Shown here piece after piece: positions 9,901-19,019 of a stretch of DNA of 64,000 nucleotides. A model generated the notes under the pieces. That model worked only from the letters and a program-made list of their open reading frames with translations, ran no database searches and was not told the origin of the DNA. The position numbers were made by a program, and so were the translations under genes. Numbering within the stretch: position 1 is the first letter of the stretch; each line of letters begins with the position of its first letter. This DNA is from Chondrocystis sp. NIES-4102 (GTDB lineage: Bacteria > Cyanobacteriota > Cyanobacteriia > Cyanobacteriales > Xenococcaceae). Where the stretch lies: contig AP018281.1 of NCBI GenBank assembly GCA_002368355.1, positions 2,852,001-2,916,000 of the forward strand, given 5' to 3'.

Positions 9901-10452
9901 TTTATTAAATACTTCTTCTATAGCGTTTAAGGCTGCTTTGATTTGCAATACGTCTTGACAGGTTTCTACTAGTAGTAGATCGACACCACCATCATATAAT
10001 GCTTCTACTTGTTCTATATAGGCATCTGTCAGACTATCAAAATCAATATGTCCTAGGGTTGGTAATTTTGTTCCAGGGCCGATTGAACCCGCGACAAAAC
10101 GAGGTTTTTCGGGAGTAGAATATTCTATAGCAAGTTTTTTGGCAAGTTCAGCAGCAGTTTTATTTAGATAGTACGCTTGATCTGCTAAATCATACTCTGC
10201 TAAAACTAATTTAGTTCCGCCAAAAGTGTCGGTTTCAATGACATCCGCCCCTGCTTCTAGGAAACCTCGGTGTACCCTCTCCACCGCCTCTGGTTTGGTA
10301 TGTACCAGATATTCGTTACATCCTTCGTATTCCGCACCACCAAAGTCTTCAGCAGTGAGGTTTTGTACTTGTAAGTTTGTACCCATCGCACCATCAAATA
10401 CTAATACGGGGCGATCGCTACTTTTAAGACGGTTGAGAAAGTTGCTGTTCAT
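6901..10452 (-). CDS. metH: Cobalamin-dependent methionine synthase
   Basis: The 1183-residue protein has all four modules of MetH. These are the homocysteine-binding zinc barrel (about 1-320, with the zinc motif GGCCGTR), the pterin-binding methyltetrahydrofolate barrel (about 335-600, starting [13 protein letters not shown]), the cap plus cobalamin domain (about 650-870) with the cobalt-ligating His737 in DVHDIGKNL and the SGLLVKS and GGAALT strands, and the activation domain (about 930-1183) with the AdoMet-binding [13 protein letters not shown]. It transfers a methyl group from 5-methyltetrahydrofolate to homocysteine, giving methionine, in the cytoplasm. metF, which supplies the methyl donor, lies at 24.4-25.3 kb. 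I looked for a cobalamin riboswitch upstream and saw none. ATG 10452 is the start. Confidence 0.97.
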   Translation of the reverse strand: MNSNFLNRLKSSDRPVLVFDGAMGTNLQVQNLTAEDFGGAEYEGCNEYLVHTKPEAVERVHRGFLEAGADVIETDTFGGTKLVLAEYDLADQAYYLNKTAAELAKKLAIEYSTPEKPRFVAGSIGPGTKLPTLGHIDFDSLTDAYIEQVEALYDGGVDLLLVETCQDVLQIKAALNAIEEVFNKKASRLPLMVSVTMEQMGTMLVGTEIDAALAILEPYPIDILGLNCATGPDLMKDHIKYLSEHSPFIVSCVPNAGLPENVGGQAHYKLTPIELRMALMHFVEDLGVQIIGGCCGTRFDHIKALAEMTKDLKPKERHPSYEPSAASIYSTQPYIQDNSFLIVGERLNASGSKKCRELLNEEDWDSLVSLAKSQVKEGAHILDVNVDYVGRDGEKDMHELASRLVNNVTLPLMLDSTEWTKMEAGLKVAGGKCILNSTNYEDGEERFYQVLDLAKKYGAGVVVGTIDEDGMGRTADKKFTIAKRAYEAAVAYGIAPHEIFFDPLALPVSTGIEEDRENGKATVEAIKRIREELPGCHILLGVSNVSFGLNPAARQVLNSVFLYECMQVGLDSAIVSASKILPLAKIDPNQQKICTDLIYDRRKFDNDICTYDPLGELTTLFAGKKTKKTEAVDKNLPVEERLKQHIIDGERIGLDEALAEALQQYPPLDIVNIFLLDGMKVVGELFGSGQMQLPFVLQSAQTMKAAVAYLEPYMDKEEADGNGKGKFVIATVKGDVHDIGKNLVDIILSNNGYKVINLGIKQPVENIIKAYEEHQPDCIAMSGLLVKSTAFMKDNLETFNEKGITVPVILGGAALTPKFVYQDCQNTYKGKVIYGKDAFADLHFMDKLMPAKAEDNWDDFKGFLNEQVSTSVDTGDADKPFPDANVDTIFLDEESKKPQPIIIDTKRSEAVDVNIDRPTPPFWGTKIINAEEINLEEVFWYLDLQALIAGQWQFRKPKEQSREEYDQFLARKVHPILEEWKHKIITEKLLHPTVIYGYFPCLAEENSLHIYDPNNSKIELVKWDFPRQKSSRRLCIADFFAPIDSPTLDVFPMQAVTVGEIATQYAKKLFDSNDYTNYLYYHGMAVQTAEALAEWTHARIRRELGFANEEPTTVKEVLQQKHRGSRYSFGYPACPNIPDQYRQLEILDTQRIGMFMDESEQLYPEQSTTAFITYHPISKYFSA

Positions 10453-10941
10453 GGTTCGCGACTGCGGATCAACAGGTGAATTTATATTAAGTCTTATTAT
10501 ATGGGTAGGATTCAGAAAAAGGGTAGTTGTTATCTAGATGTTTTTTTATCCCTAGATGCAAAGGTTTTTTTAGGGATCTGGTTGGTGAGGTTTTTTGTAT
10601 GGGAAGGAGTTATTATGATTAGTTTTTTTCTGTGCGAATATTTAAGGAAATTTAAATTATCAAGAATAGGGTTCTTTTTTTTGATGAATAATTAGATATT
10701 TTTGGGAAATCTATCAATAGAAATTGTACATACTAGCTTTTTGAATTTATTAGGCGTTTATTTGATAATTTTTTTATCGTTAGTTGTGTTGTAATTGTAA
10801 ATTTTTATCCAGTACAATCTTTTGCTATGATTATCTTATCGATGGTTGATGATGAATATATTGTAATTTAATAAACCCTCAATTAAATATAAAGTTACTA
10901 ATTTTAAAAATATGATTGATAAGTTATTTATTTAAACAAAA
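10453..10941. other. 489-base noncoding stretch upstream of metH
   Basis: The region is AT-rich with long T runs and carries no convincing gene. A 64-codon open frame at 10501-10695 starts far from any ribosome site and has a composition dominated by Phe/Leu/Lys, so I leave it out. The metH promoter should lie near 10453-10600. No riboswitch-like fold was recognised. Confidence 0.5.
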
Positions 10942-11256
10942 TTATTTAGCAGGAAGCATTGATATATATATTTGTACGAGTTGACGTTCTTGTCGATGTA
11001 TTTTTCTAAGTGCTTCTTCAGAATATTGACTAAATTCTCGGCTTTTTAAATCTGTCCAATCTGCAATAAAATAAACATATTCTCCTTCCAAGTAGCCTCG
11101 AAGTATATGCATACAAACTGTTTTATCTAAAATTTCTCTCTGTTTTTCACATTGATTATATAACATAGCTGTTTCTTGCCTATATGGAACTGCTATTGAA
11201 GATTGTGCAGTTAGCATTAATCCACTAAAGGTTATAATTAGCTTTTTAAAATTCAT
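10942..11256 (-). CDS. Small secreted protein, Rap1a/Tai-like
   Basis: This 104-residue protein begins with a classical signal peptide (NFKKLIITFSGLMLTAQSSIA, cleavage likely after residue 22). The mature part contains two cysteines in the pattern LYNQCEK-x10-CMHILRGYLEGEY. A Cys, a spacer, then C-x3-L-x-GY-x-x-G is the hallmark of the Rap1a/Tai family, small periplasmic proteins first described as immunity partners of type VI secretion amidase effectors; many members have no known effector. No effector or secretion gene is near, so an immunity role is not supported here and the family call is tentative. The gene is flanked by 490 and 350 bases of noncoding DNA. Confidence 0.55.
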   Translation of the reverse strand: MNFKKLIITFSGLMLTAQSSIAVPYRQETAMLYNQCEKQREILDKTVCMHILRGYLEGEYVYFIADWTDLKSREFSQYSEEALRKIHRQERQLVQIYISMLPAK

Positions 11257-11548
11257 TGGTTTTGTATTATTAAATTAAAACATATATCGCTCTATTAAAA
11301 TATATTTAATTATCTACATCAGTGAGTTAAATCACCTTTTGGAAGTTGAAATCAATTAGATTTAGAATAAGTTAGAAATAATAAATACTCTCATGATTGC
11401 CTTGTCTGTAAATTATGTTGAAAAATTTTATATATAGGCAGTAATCTTGAAAAAAATATTATAATTACTAAAGAAAAAACAAGTTACCGAATGATCATTT
11501 AAAACATTGATCATACAGATGAAAATTGCATCATTTTGCCTAGATAAA

Positions 11549-11582
11549 CGCGATGAGGCATAGCCTCCGCTACGCGATCGCG
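11549..11582. repeat. Palindromic cyanobacterial interspersed repeat with HIP1 end
   Basis: The 34 bases contain a perfect GAGGC-ata-GCCTC hairpin (11555-11567) followed by CGCTACGCGATCGCG, which includes the HIP1 octamer. Similar 'GCCTCCGCTACGCGATCGC' strings are common dispersed elements in cyanobacterial genomes. The surrounding 347-base gap (11257-11603) holds nothing else that I can identify. The repeat lies just after the stop of the VOC gene, so it may also act as a 3' end structure of that transcript. Confidence 0.6.
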
Positions 11583-11603
11583 GAATTACTTAAACAAGAT
11601 AAT

Positions 11604-11972
11604 CTAATCGATTTGTGTTAACTCAATGATATTGCCATCAGGATCTTGGGTGAATAGGGCTTTTCTTCCTGAAGCACTCATTTGTATAGGATAACCTTGG
11701 GCTTGTAGCTTTTCTTTGGCTAATTGTAAGTTATCAACCAAAAAAGCTAGATGTGGATTTCTACCCCATTTTTCTCGGTTATGGATAGGTGCATGATAAT
11801 CTGGAGATACAATTAAATGGATTTGTAATTCTCCTATTTGATACCAAATACCAGAAAATTTGAAGTTGTAACGATCGCATTTTTCTAAGCCTAATAGATC
11901 ACTATAGAATTTTTCTGCTGTCGCTAAATTGGAAACTAATATAGCAGTGTGCAGATATTGGGTTATTTTCAT
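11604..11972 (-). CDS. VOC (glyoxalase/bleomycin-resistance) family protein
   Basis: The 122-residue protein has the paired beta-alpha-beta-beta-beta repeats of the vicinal oxygen chelate fold. Possible metal ligands are His8 (YLHTAILV), His52 (ELQIHLIV), His74 (PHLAFLV) and Glu117 (GNIIELTQ), which fall at the usual strand positions. The end 'LFTQDPDGNIIEL' is the common closing motif of the family. Members include glyoxalase I, dioxygenases and antibiotic-binding proteins, and the substrate cannot be told from sequence. It begins two bases after the bioF stop, so the two genes are almost certainly co-transcribed, although a link to biotin synthesis is not known. Confidence 0.8.
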   Translation of the reverse strand: MKITQYLHTAILVSNLATAEKFYSDLLGLEKCDRYNFKFSGIWYQIGELQIHLIVSPDYHAPIHNREKWGRNPHLAFLVDNLQLAKEKLQAQGYPIQMSASGRKALFTQDPDGNIIELTQID

Positions 11973-11974
11973 AA

Positions 11975-13171
11975 TTAATTGACTAGATTTTTAATTAATA
12001 AATCTAAATGCGATCGCGTTTGTGTTGCCATTAAGGATATACGTAAACGACTAGTTGGTACAGTTGGGGGGCGAATAGCAGGTACGAATATTCCTGCATC
12101 AAGTAATTGTTGGGTTTTATTTAAGGCTTCAGTGGGCGTTGCAAATGGTACACAGAGAATTGGTGACTCACTAGGTAGAATATTTAAATTCTCTAATTGT
12201 TGTTTGAGGTAATTGATATTATCCCAAAGTTGTTCTCTTATTGTGGGTTGTTGTTGAATAATATTAATTGCAGCCATTGCTGCTGCGGTATCTGCTGGGG
12301 ATAAAGCGGTGGTATATATCCAAGTTGCGGATCGATTACGCAAAAAATCGATTAACACCTCGCTACCTGCGACATACCCCCCTAAGCTACCTAAAGCTTT
12401 ACTTAGCGTCCCTATTTGGATTATTTCTTTACCAGTACAGTTAAAATGTTCGACACAGCCAGCCCCCGTTTTGCCCATAACCCCTGTGGCGTGTGCTTCA
12501 TCTATTAATAGCATACAGTTAAATTCTTGCGCGATCGCCTTTAATTCTGGTAGAGGGCATAAGTCTCCATCCATGCTAAATACACTATCGGTTGTAATAA
12601 GACATCGACGATATAAAGGGCGGTGAGTTGTTAATTTGTGGCGTAAATCTGCAAGATCGTTATGTTGATAATCTAGGATAGTTGCACCGCTTAGAATTGC
12701 CCCTTGTTTTAGACTAGAATGATTATATTGATCACCTAGGATAAGATCTTTTTTACCGACTAAAGCTGATATAGTACCAAGATTAGCTAAATAACCTGAA
12801 CTATATACTAAAGCTGCTTCTGTTTTTTTCCAACTTGCGATCGCTTTTTCTAATTGTTGATGTAGTTCTCGATGTCCGCTTAGTAATCTTGAACCAGTAC
12901 TACCTGTACCATAGGTTTTTATTGCTTCAATAGCAGCTATGCTTAATCTTTTATCCCCTGCTAAACCTAGGTAATCATTGCTGGCAAAATTAATTACAGG
13001 TTTACCTAATAATTCTACCACTGCCCCATTACCCGCGATGGCTTTTACTTCACGATACCAATTTGCCCGATGTATTGTTTCTAGGGATTTATTTAACCAA
13101 GTATAGGGAGTAGTCAAAATTCCAGATGTTGAGGATTGATGTGTAAAATCTTTGTCTCTACCTGGACGCAA
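11975..13171 (-). CDS. bioF: 8-amino-7-oxononanoate synthase
   Basis: This is a PLP enzyme of the alpha-oxoamine synthase family. Lys258 in [10 protein letters not shown] is the Schiff-base lysine, Asp224 in [13 protein letters not shown] holds the PLP ring, and the [14 protein letters not shown] segment (residues 87-100) is characteristic. It condenses pimeloyl-ACP or pimeloyl-CoA with alanine in biotin synthesis. The closely related KBL and ALAS enzymes are less likely given the overall pattern. The start is uncertain. The longest frame opens with a TTG at 13171, while a TTG at 13117 would give an N-terminus (MTTPYTWL) closer to typical BioF; neither has a clear ribosome site. No other bio genes are nearby. 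Confidence 0.9.
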   Translation of the reverse strand: MRPGRDKDFTHQSSTSGILTTPYTWLNKSLETIHRANWYREVKAIAGNGAVVELLGKPVINFASNDYLGLAGDKRLSIAAIEAIKTYGTGSTGSRLLSGHRELHQQLEKAIASWKKTEAALVYSSGYLANLGTISALVGKKDLILGDQYNHSSLKQGAILSGATILDYQHNDLADLRHKLTTHRPLYRRCLITTDSVFSMDGDLCPLPELKAIAQEFNCMLLIDEAHATGVMGKTGAGCVEHFNCTGKEIIQIGTLSKALGSLGGYVAGSEVLIDFLRNRSATWIYTTALSPADTAAAMAAINIIQQQPTIREQLWDNINYLKQQLENLNILPSESPILCVPFATPTEALNKTQQLLDAGIFVPAIRPPTVPTSRLRISLMATQTRSHLDLLIKNLVN

Positions 13172-13264
13172 TTAAATTAGTAGTTTGAGGCAGGTTAAAA
13201 GACAAAATATACAGTTAGTTTACACTAGTTCTACCATCAGCTTGAATTTTATTTTAGTAGTAGT

Positions 13265-13489
13265 TTATTTTTGGCGATCAAGGGTAGCAACTGCCACAGG
13301 TTTACTATATAAAAAGATTGCGAGTAAAGCTAAAAGATGAATTGACCAATGGGCAATCATTAAACCCCAAACTAAACAAAGAAGTGCAGTTACAATTCCT
13401 AAGAGAGCATATATATCATTGTCAGTGCGAAGATAAAAAATGATACTTGCTATGGCAGTCATCAGTAACAAACAGAAAAATATGGGCAT
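13265..13489 (-). CDS. Small hydrophobic membrane protein (74 aa)
   Basis: The 74-residue protein is almost entirely hydrophobic, with about three membrane segments (residues 1-19, 26-45 and 47-62) and a short charged tail ending DRQK. I do not recognise a family. Its ATG at 13489 is plausible and the frame is well separated from the neighbouring genes. It could be a small integral membrane protein of the thylakoid or plasma membrane; nothing in the context suggests a partner. Confidence 0.55.
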   Translation of the reverse strand: MPIFFCLLLMTAIASIIFYLRTDNDIYALLGIVTALLCLVWGLMIAHWSIHLLALLAIFLYSKPVAVATLDRQK

Positions 13490-13723
13490 TCTTTTAGTTT
13501 AAATTTATAATTTTGTCTTAATAGGAATCTATATTTTTATTTTACTAATAATTTTTTATTTCAGGTGCTATTTAATTAAATAAACTCAAATCTTGATAAA
13601 TTTCTTAATGTAACTTTAAAATTCCCTTTTAATAATTATTTGAAACTGTTAAATATATGTAAATATATATAATTTAATAATTAATCCTTAAGAATATTTA
13701 GTAATATTACATAGAAATTAATT

Positions 13724-15265
13724 TCAAATTTCCTGATCACTTACTGCTGATATTCTTTGTATTTCCAAAAAACCACTGAGCCAATTTTTAAGATAAAAGG
13801 TTGCGCGACAATCATCTTCGTTGTAACTTAAAATCAAATCTAGTAAAACTCGATCTTGGGTATGTAACCATTGATCGTACCAACATACCGACTGATCCCC
13901 ACTCCCTAAAGATTCACGCCAATAAAAACCTAACCAATTAGCCAAAGCTTTTAAAGAATAACTTTCAACGGGTAAAACTACGGCTTTGATTACCCAGTCG
14001 TGAACATCTACTAAACGAGATAAAATATCTTTAGTAATAGATATAGGAGTGTTATATAGTCGAGCTAAACGTTTAATGGTATCTACTTCATATTCCGAAT
14101 AATGGAAAATGGGAGCATGGGGATAAAGGGCGAGAAAATCGAGAAATTGTAGCCAAATTTTGCCCTCATCGGCTGGATCTTCGGCTAGAAAAGCGTAAAA
14201 TTTTGCTGTGCTTGCTGCGCGATCTAATACTAAGACTCCGAGTAAATAATCTATTTGTAATTCAGGTTCAGCTTCAATATCAAAATAAAGCTCAATAGCA
14301 TTAGTGGGGAGAGGGGGAGTATTGATCAGATTAAAATCAGATCTAATCAAAGGGCGATCGCTTTTAATGGCAAAAATTTGTTGTTTTAGTTGACGTGCTA
14401 CCTCAGATCCTAATAATTCTTTGATAATTGCTTCAGGTATATTATCTAAAGCTTCAACGCTATTAATTTTAATTGATTGAAGATCCTCATAGCGTTTAGG
14501 TGTCACGCCTGGTATTAAAGAAAGATGTTGTGAAGACTTAGCGACTTGATAACAATATCCATACCAATTACAGAGGCTACATCGCTGACGAGAAATAAAT
14601 ACTTCAGGTTCTTGTTTTTCAATTAACATTATCCAGCATTCAGTAATAATTTGCTGCATTTTTGTTAACCAATGGTCTAAATTTATTAGATAATCTTGCT
14701 GTTCTTTTAAAATTAATTGAGAATAAATAGGAAGTTTCCCTTGAATAATGCCTAAAATCTGAGCATGAAAAGCCCCTATTAACTTATATTCTGGTTTGGC
14801 TTTGCGCCCCAATTTTATATTAACGGGTAGATATTCCCAATTACCAAATTTAGATTTACCTGGTTGTTTAATTAATAAACTAGGAGCGATTAAAAAAACA
14901 GTTGCTGATAACCAATCTTGCTTAGTTGCGACAATTTCATTAGAATAAAATTCAGTTCCCAAGGCATCATGCCATTGCTTAAGAGTGAGATTTAAAGTAC
15001 CCTGAAAAATACAGTCTACTCCCTGCTGCATTAATTCAATAGTTTGTTGCGTGTTTAATTGCCAATGATCTCGACTTGCTTGGGGTTGATGATAAATTAA
15101 ATTGCGAGTTTTTAGTACATTAGCAATATGAGTTTGATTTTCGCGCTTTAATTTAATAAGAAAATCCTTTTCTTGGTCTTTTTGTTCTAAACTGCCGTAT
15201 ACTTCCAAATAAGTGCGACGATTACAGCGTTTATAGTTAAGTAGGTGCTGATCAGTAAATAACAT
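13724..15265 (-). CDS. TM0106-family RecB-like nuclease with RNase H-like domain
   Basis: The 513-residue protein joins two nuclease-like parts. The N-terminal half resembles the RecB/Cas4 PD-(D/E)xK group. It has Cys14 at the start and a CSLCNWYGYC cluster (Cys229, Cys232, Cys238), the 1+3 cysteine arrangement that holds a [4Fe-4S] cluster in Cas4 and AddB nucleases. A helix-hairpin-like linker (about 250-290, PGVTPKRYEDLQ) follows. The C-terminal part (about 320-500) is an RNase H-like domain (RNase_H_2) with the acidic start LYFDIEAEPE and later YSEYEVDTIKRL and YNEDDCRAT. Cellular function is unknown; processing of nucleic acids in repair is a reasonable guess. No CRISPR array or cas gene is near. 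Confidence 0.8.
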   Translation of the reverse strand: MLFTDQHLLNYKRCNRRTYLEVYGSLEQKDQEKDFLIKLKRENQTHIANVLKTRNLIYHQPQASRDHWQLNTQQTIELMQQGVDCIFQGTLNLTLKQWHDALGTEFYSNEIVATKQDWLSATVFLIAPSLLIKQPGKSKFGNWEYLPVNIKLGRKAKPEYKLIGAFHAQILGIIQGKLPIYSQLILKEQQDYLINLDHWLTKMQQIITECWIMLIEKQEPEVFISRQRCSLCNWYGYCYQVAKSSQHLSLIPGVTPKRYEDLQSIKINSVEALDNIPEAIIKELLGSEVARQLKQQIFAIKSDRPLIRSDFNLINTPPLPTNAIELYFDIEAEPELQIDYLLGVLVLDRAASTAKFYAFLAEDPADEGKIWLQFLDFLALYPHAPIFHYSEYEVDTIKRLARLYNTPISITKDILSRLVDVHDWVIKAVVLPVESYSLKALANWLGFYWRESLGSGDQSVCWYDQWLHTQDRVLLDLILSYNEDDCRATFYLKNWLSGFLEIQRISAVSDQEI

Positions 15266-15394
15266 TGTTCAACTTAAAAATAAGAGACAAAAAAAAACAA
15301 CGGAAAGTGTAAATTCCTATTTTGACCTCTTATAACAATTGGATTTTCTCTAAAATTGTCTGGCTGCAAATTAATAAATATCTAAAGTTTATTT

Positions 15395-16582
15395 ATGAAT
15401 AATAGTTTATCCTTAACTGAGCTTAAAAAACATCGTCAACAATTTCCTGGATTAACCAATAAAACTTATTTTAACTTTGGTGGGCAAGGGACAATGGCAT
15501 CTACTGCCTTAGAAGCTATTATGGAAACCCATAAATATATACAGCAAGTGGGCCCATTTTCCAATGAAATAAATGCTTGGATAGGTAAAAAAAATAATCT
15601 ACTTAAGATCGCCATCGCCAAAGAATTAAATACAACTCCTGAGACTATAACTTTAACGGAAAATGTAACGGCAGGGTGTAATATTGCCCTTTGGGGGATA
15701 GATTGGCAAGCAGGAGAGCGTATCTTAATGACAGACTGCGAACATCCAGGAATTATCGCCATAGTTAAGGAAATAGCCCGACGTTTTCAGCTAGAGGTGG
15801 CAATTTGTCCAATTATGGCAACTTTAAATAGTAGTGATCCTGTAGAAATCATTGATAGTTACCTGACACCTAATACCCGTGTACTAATTATCAGCCATTT
15901 ACTATGGAATACAGGACAGCTATTACCCCTCAAAGAAATTACTCAAGCCTGTCATAATTATGCTGCACCCAAAACTATTAGAGTAATGGTAGATGCAGCC
16001 CAGTCGGTAGGATCAGTGGCGTTAAATCTGCCAGAATTAGGGGTAGATTACTACGCTTTTACAGGACATAAATGGCTGTGTGGCCCTGCGGGGGTGGGAG
16101 GGTTGTATGTTAGTTCAGAAGCATTTAGCGAATTATGCCCGACCTTTATCGGTTGGCGAGGTATAGATTTAGATGATCAGGGAAAACCCCAAAATTGGAA
16201 GACGAATGGGGCAAAATTTGAAGTAGCCACTGCTGCATATCCAGAATATGAAGGTTTAAGAAGTGCGATCGCAACAGCCCAAGCCTGGGGAACAGCAAGC
16301 GATCGCTATCAAAGGATTTGTCAGTTGAGTGAATATCTTTGGTCACAACTACAGCAAATTGAAGCTGTTAACTGTCTTAAACATACCCCCCCTGAAGCAG
16401 GATTAGTTTCTTTTCAAGTAGAGGGGAATTCCCATAGACAAATAGTTAATCAATTAGAAGAACAACAATTTTATCTTCGCACTATTGCCGACCCTGACTG
16501 TATTCGTGCTTGCGTTCACTATCTTACTTTACCTGAAGAAATTGATAGTTTAATTGCGGTTTTAAAAGATATTTTAGGTTGA
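15395..16582 (+). CDS. PLP-dependent L-cysteine/cystine lyase (C-DES type, class V fold)
   Basis: The 395-residue protein is a class V aminotransferase-fold enzyme. The PLP lysine is Lys226 in YAFTGHKWLCGPAGVGGLY, preceded by His225, and Asp200 in MVDAAQSVG contacts the pyridine ring. Length and motifs fit the cyanobacterial C-DES/cystine lyase, which splits cystine to pyruvate, ammonia and a persulfide that can feed Fe-S cluster assembly. A NifS/SufS cysteine desulfurase is the main alternative, but the active-site Cys loop typical of those is not seen in the expected C-terminal region. It diverges from the TM0106 gene and converges on rnz with a gap of only three bases. Confidence 0.82.
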   Translation: MNNSLSLTELKKHRQQFPGLTNKTYFNFGGQGTMASTALEAIMETHKYIQQVGPFSNEINAWIGKKNNLLKIAIAKELNTTPETITLTENVTAGCNIALWGIDWQAGERILMTDCEHPGIIAIVKEIARRFQLEVAICPIMATLNSSDPVEIIDSYLTPNTRVLIISHLLWNTGQLLPLKEITQACHNYAAPKTIRVMVDAAQSVGSVALNLPELGVDYYAFTGHKWLCGPAGVGGLYVSSEAFSELCPTFIGWRGIDLDDQGKPQNWKTNGAKFEVATAAYPEYEGLRSAIATAQAWGTASDRYQRICQLSEYLWSQLQQIEAVNCLKHTPPEAGLVSFQVEGNSHRQIVNQLEEQQFYLRTIADPDCIRACVHYLTLPEEIDSLIAVLKDILG

Positions 16583-16585
16583 TAG

Positions 16586-17545
16586 TTATCCTACTTTTAC
16601 TTTTTCCTTGGCTTCTCTGCGTCTTGGCACTTCATAGGTATAAAAATCATAAGCAAGCTTAGTATTGGGAAAGATTGCTCTAGCTTCCTGTTTTAGATCA
16701 TTTAACTCGATAGGATTACCAGGGGCATAGCGAGGGCTAAAATGGGTCATAATTAATTGTTTGACCCCAGCCAATAAAGCTACTTGGGCTGCCATAGTAC
16801 TAGTGGAGTGCATCTTTTCAAATGCCATCTGGGCATCTTGATGGGCAAAGGTCGCCTCATGAATTAAAACATCAGCATCTTGGGATAATTCTACTGCTGA
16901 GTCACAAAATACTGTATCGGTGCAATAAACTACTTTGCGTCCTACTTCTGGTTGACCGCATAGATCTTGACCATTAATCTGACGACCATCATCTAAAGTA
17001 ACTATTTCCCCTTGTTTTAGCTTGCCATAAATTGGGCCTGGAGGAATACCTAATGATTGAGCTTTGGCTAGATTAAATGTTCCTGGGCGGTCTTTTTCCT
17101 CAATGCGATAACCATAGGCTGGTACACGATGTTTAAGTAGCTGACAACTAACAATAAATTCCTCGTCTTCGTATACTATGCCTGGTTTAACGGTGTGAAT
17201 ATTAAGGCGAGAACCCAAATTAATATAGGAATATTTAGCAGCAGCATGAAGATATTCCGATAACCCCTCAGCACCATAGATATCTATTAGTTGACCACTA
17301 CCAGCCAACCCACAACTAGCAATCAAACCCATTAACCCAAAGGTATGATCGCCGTGCATATGGGTAATAAAGATACGACGAATTTGAGAGCTTTTAATTT
17401 CACTACGTTGAAGTTGATGTTGTGTACCTTCTCCGCAGTCTAATAGCCAAACTTCGCCACGTTGAGGAAGACGTAGGGCGACACTAGAAACATTCCGCGA
17501 TCGCGTTGGGACTCCAGAACTTGTACCTAAAAACGTTATTTCCAC
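16586..17545 (-). CDS. rnz: Ribonuclease Z (tRNA 3' endonuclease)
   Basis: This is a 319-residue metallo-beta-lactamase-fold nuclease. The zinc motif is THMHGDHTFG (His62, His64, Asp66, His67). Further metal ligands are seen in CQLLKHRVPAYGYR, YCTDT and LIMTHFSPRY. The N-terminus EITFLGTSSGVPT is a signature of RNase Z, which removes the 3' trailer from tRNA precursors lacking an encoded CCA. The start is a GTG at 17545. The gene is alone on its strand and overlaps no neighbour. Confidence 0.95.
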   Translation of the reverse strand: MEITFLGTSSGVPTRSRNVSSVALRLPQRGEVWLLDCGEGTQHQLQRSEIKSSQIRRIFITHMHGDHTFGLMGLIASCGLAGSGQLIDIYGAEGLSEYLHAAAKYSYINLGSRLNIHTVKPGIVYEDEEFIVSCQLLKHRVPAYGYRIEEKDRPGTFNLAKAQSLGIPPGPIYGKLKQGEIVTLDDGRQINGQDLCGQPEVGRKVVYCTDTVFCDSAVELSQDADVLIHEATFAHQDAQMAFEKMHSTSTMAAQVALLAGVKQLIMTHFSPRYAPGNPIELNDLKQEARAIFPNTKLAYDFYTYEVPRRREAKEKVKVG

Positions 17546-17665
17546 AGGATTTTCTCATTGCCAGTTATATCTATTTTATTATTACAATATCTCTGTTAAA
17601 AACTTGTGGTGTTAAAGATTAGATAAGTTTGTTTAAATTAATAGATAATAGGAAACTGAATAAAT

Positions 17666-18217
17666 CTATCCCCTCACTCTTTTCTCCAACCGCCCAATTC
17701 TTCCACGCCAAAAATTAAAAGGATAATAAAAAACAGGACTCCATAGACTGGTGATAATCGCCGAGAGCATGACTATTTTTTGATACCTTTGAACTATGTG
17801 AGCAAGAGACAGGGAATGTTGTAGCGCATATTGCCAAGCAAAGACAGTCTCAGCCAAGATAGTCATAAAAAAAACTATAAAGGCTACAGAAATAAAATCT
17901 TCCCCCACATATTTTTGTTTTTGTAATCGAGCAGTTAAAATTCCCACCAAGACAAAACTTAAAACATGGGAAGGAGAAGAAATAGTAATACCATCGTAAA
18001 TCAGAGCAATAATTAAGCCTGCGATCGCGCCTTGCCAAACTGTTTGTTTAATACTCCAAGAAACCAACCAAATTAAAAGCCAGTTGGGATTAGTATTTAA
18101 TAATTCCATTCCAGGAATATGAAACAGCATTAAAATCGAGCAAATAAATACTGTAATAAATAACCAAAAAATATTAAAAATTTTTATTATGTCTAATGAT
18201 GTTTGCTGATTTAGCAT
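17666..18217 (-). CDS. mreD: Rod shape-determining protein MreD
   Basis: The protein is 183 residues from ATG 18217; a GTG at 18223 would add two residues. It has five or six membrane helices and the MreD-like 'LLIWLVSWSIKQTVWQGAIAG' region with a conserved aromatic-rich second helix. MreD is the membrane component that links the MreB filament to peptidoglycan-building enzymes. It is the last gene of mreB-mreC-mreD, 14 bases after mreC. Sequence conservation is low in this family, so the call leans on hydropathy and position, which agree. Confidence 0.88.
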   Translation of the reverse strand: MLNQQTSLDIIKIFNIFWLFITVFICSILMLFHIPGMELLNTNPNWLLIWLVSWSIKQTVWQGAIAGLIIALIYDGITISSPSHVLSFVLVGILTARLQKQKYVGEDFISVAFIVFFMTILAETVFAWQYALQHSLSLAHIVQRYQKIVMLSAIITSLWSPVFYYPFNFWRGRIGRLEKRVRG

Positions 18218-18231
18218 TAGCACCTAATTAC

Positions 18232-18996
18232 TTATGATTTAATTGCCATTGCTGGTTGAAAAGGCTCAATCGATACCCACTCTAAAACATCAATAGGAGC
18301 AGTTAATTCAACAACTATTTCAGTTAGTGCTTCAAGGGTTGGGGATGAGGATTGAGATTTAGATTTTACTTTACCAATGGGTAATCCAGGGGGATATAGC
18401 TTACTAAGATTGGAAGTAGCAATTGTATCGCCAGGTTTGATATCTGCCACCTGATTAAAAAAGTGCATAATCACAGTTTGATTCTCTTGACCTTGAATAT
18501 AACCCAATTGGCGATTACGACTCAAAATTGCTCCTACTTTACTACTAACATCACTAATTAAAAGCACCTGGCTAGTGTGGGGAGTAACATGGGTAACTCT
18601 ACCAATCAAACCGCCAATACCCGTAACTATATATCCAGGTTGAACACCATCTTGACTACCCTTACCCAAAGTAACGCGCTGCCACCAGCGATCGCTATTT
18701 CTGGCAATTACAGCAGCCGTAATGGATTCTGCCTTAGTCTGGTTATATGCGATTAATTGTTTTAATTGTTGGTTTTGTTGTGTTAATTCCGTTACTTGCT
18801 GTTCCAACTCTAAGACACGGGCATTAGTGAGTCTGTCTTCCAAAACTAATTGTGTTTGAGATTGAAATGGACTAACTATAAAATAGTACACCTCCGATAA
18901 TACCGATGCTTGGGTTTTTTTCACCAATATAGCCATCACCAAAGCTACAGCAATTAGTATTGTCCGAAAACCATATTTATCCCACCAACGACTCAT
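18232..18996 (-). CDS. mreC: Rod shape-determining protein MreC
   Basis: The 254-residue protein has one N-terminal membrane anchor (about residues 9-26). A coiled coil follows (about 60-90, LEQQVTELTQQNQQLKQL), then the periplasmic double beta-barrel domain with the family signatures 'VTLGKGSQDGVQPGYIVTGIGGLIGRV' and 'VLLISDVSSKVGAIL'. MreC bridges cytoplasmic MreB and periplasmic cell-wall synthases. It lies 23 bases after mreB and 14 bases before mreD, a classical operon arrangement. ATG 18996 is the start. Confidence 0.94.
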   Translation of the reverse strand: MSRWWDKYGFRTILIAVALVMAILVKKTQASVLSEVYYFIVSPFQSQTQLVLEDRLTNARVLELEQQVTELTQQNQQLKQLIAYNQTKAESITAAVIARNSDRWWQRVTLGKGSQDGVQPGYIVTGIGGLIGRVTHVTPHTSQVLLISDVSSKVGAILSRNRQLGYIQGQENQTVIMHFFNQVADIKPGDTIATSNLSKLYPPGLPIGKVKSKSQSSSPTLEALTEIVVELTAPIDVLEWVSIEPFQPAMAIKS

Positions 18997-19019
18997 AATA
19001 TAAAGTTAAGAAACTAGTT

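Noticed and set aside
10501-10695. 64-codon open frame upstream of metH
   Set aside because: It lies in a T-rich noncoding stretch, lacks a ribosome site and its composition follows the local base bias.
10453-10941. Cobalamin riboswitch upstream of metH
   Set aside because: No B12-box-like GCCACTG sequence or matching structure is visible on the minus strand.
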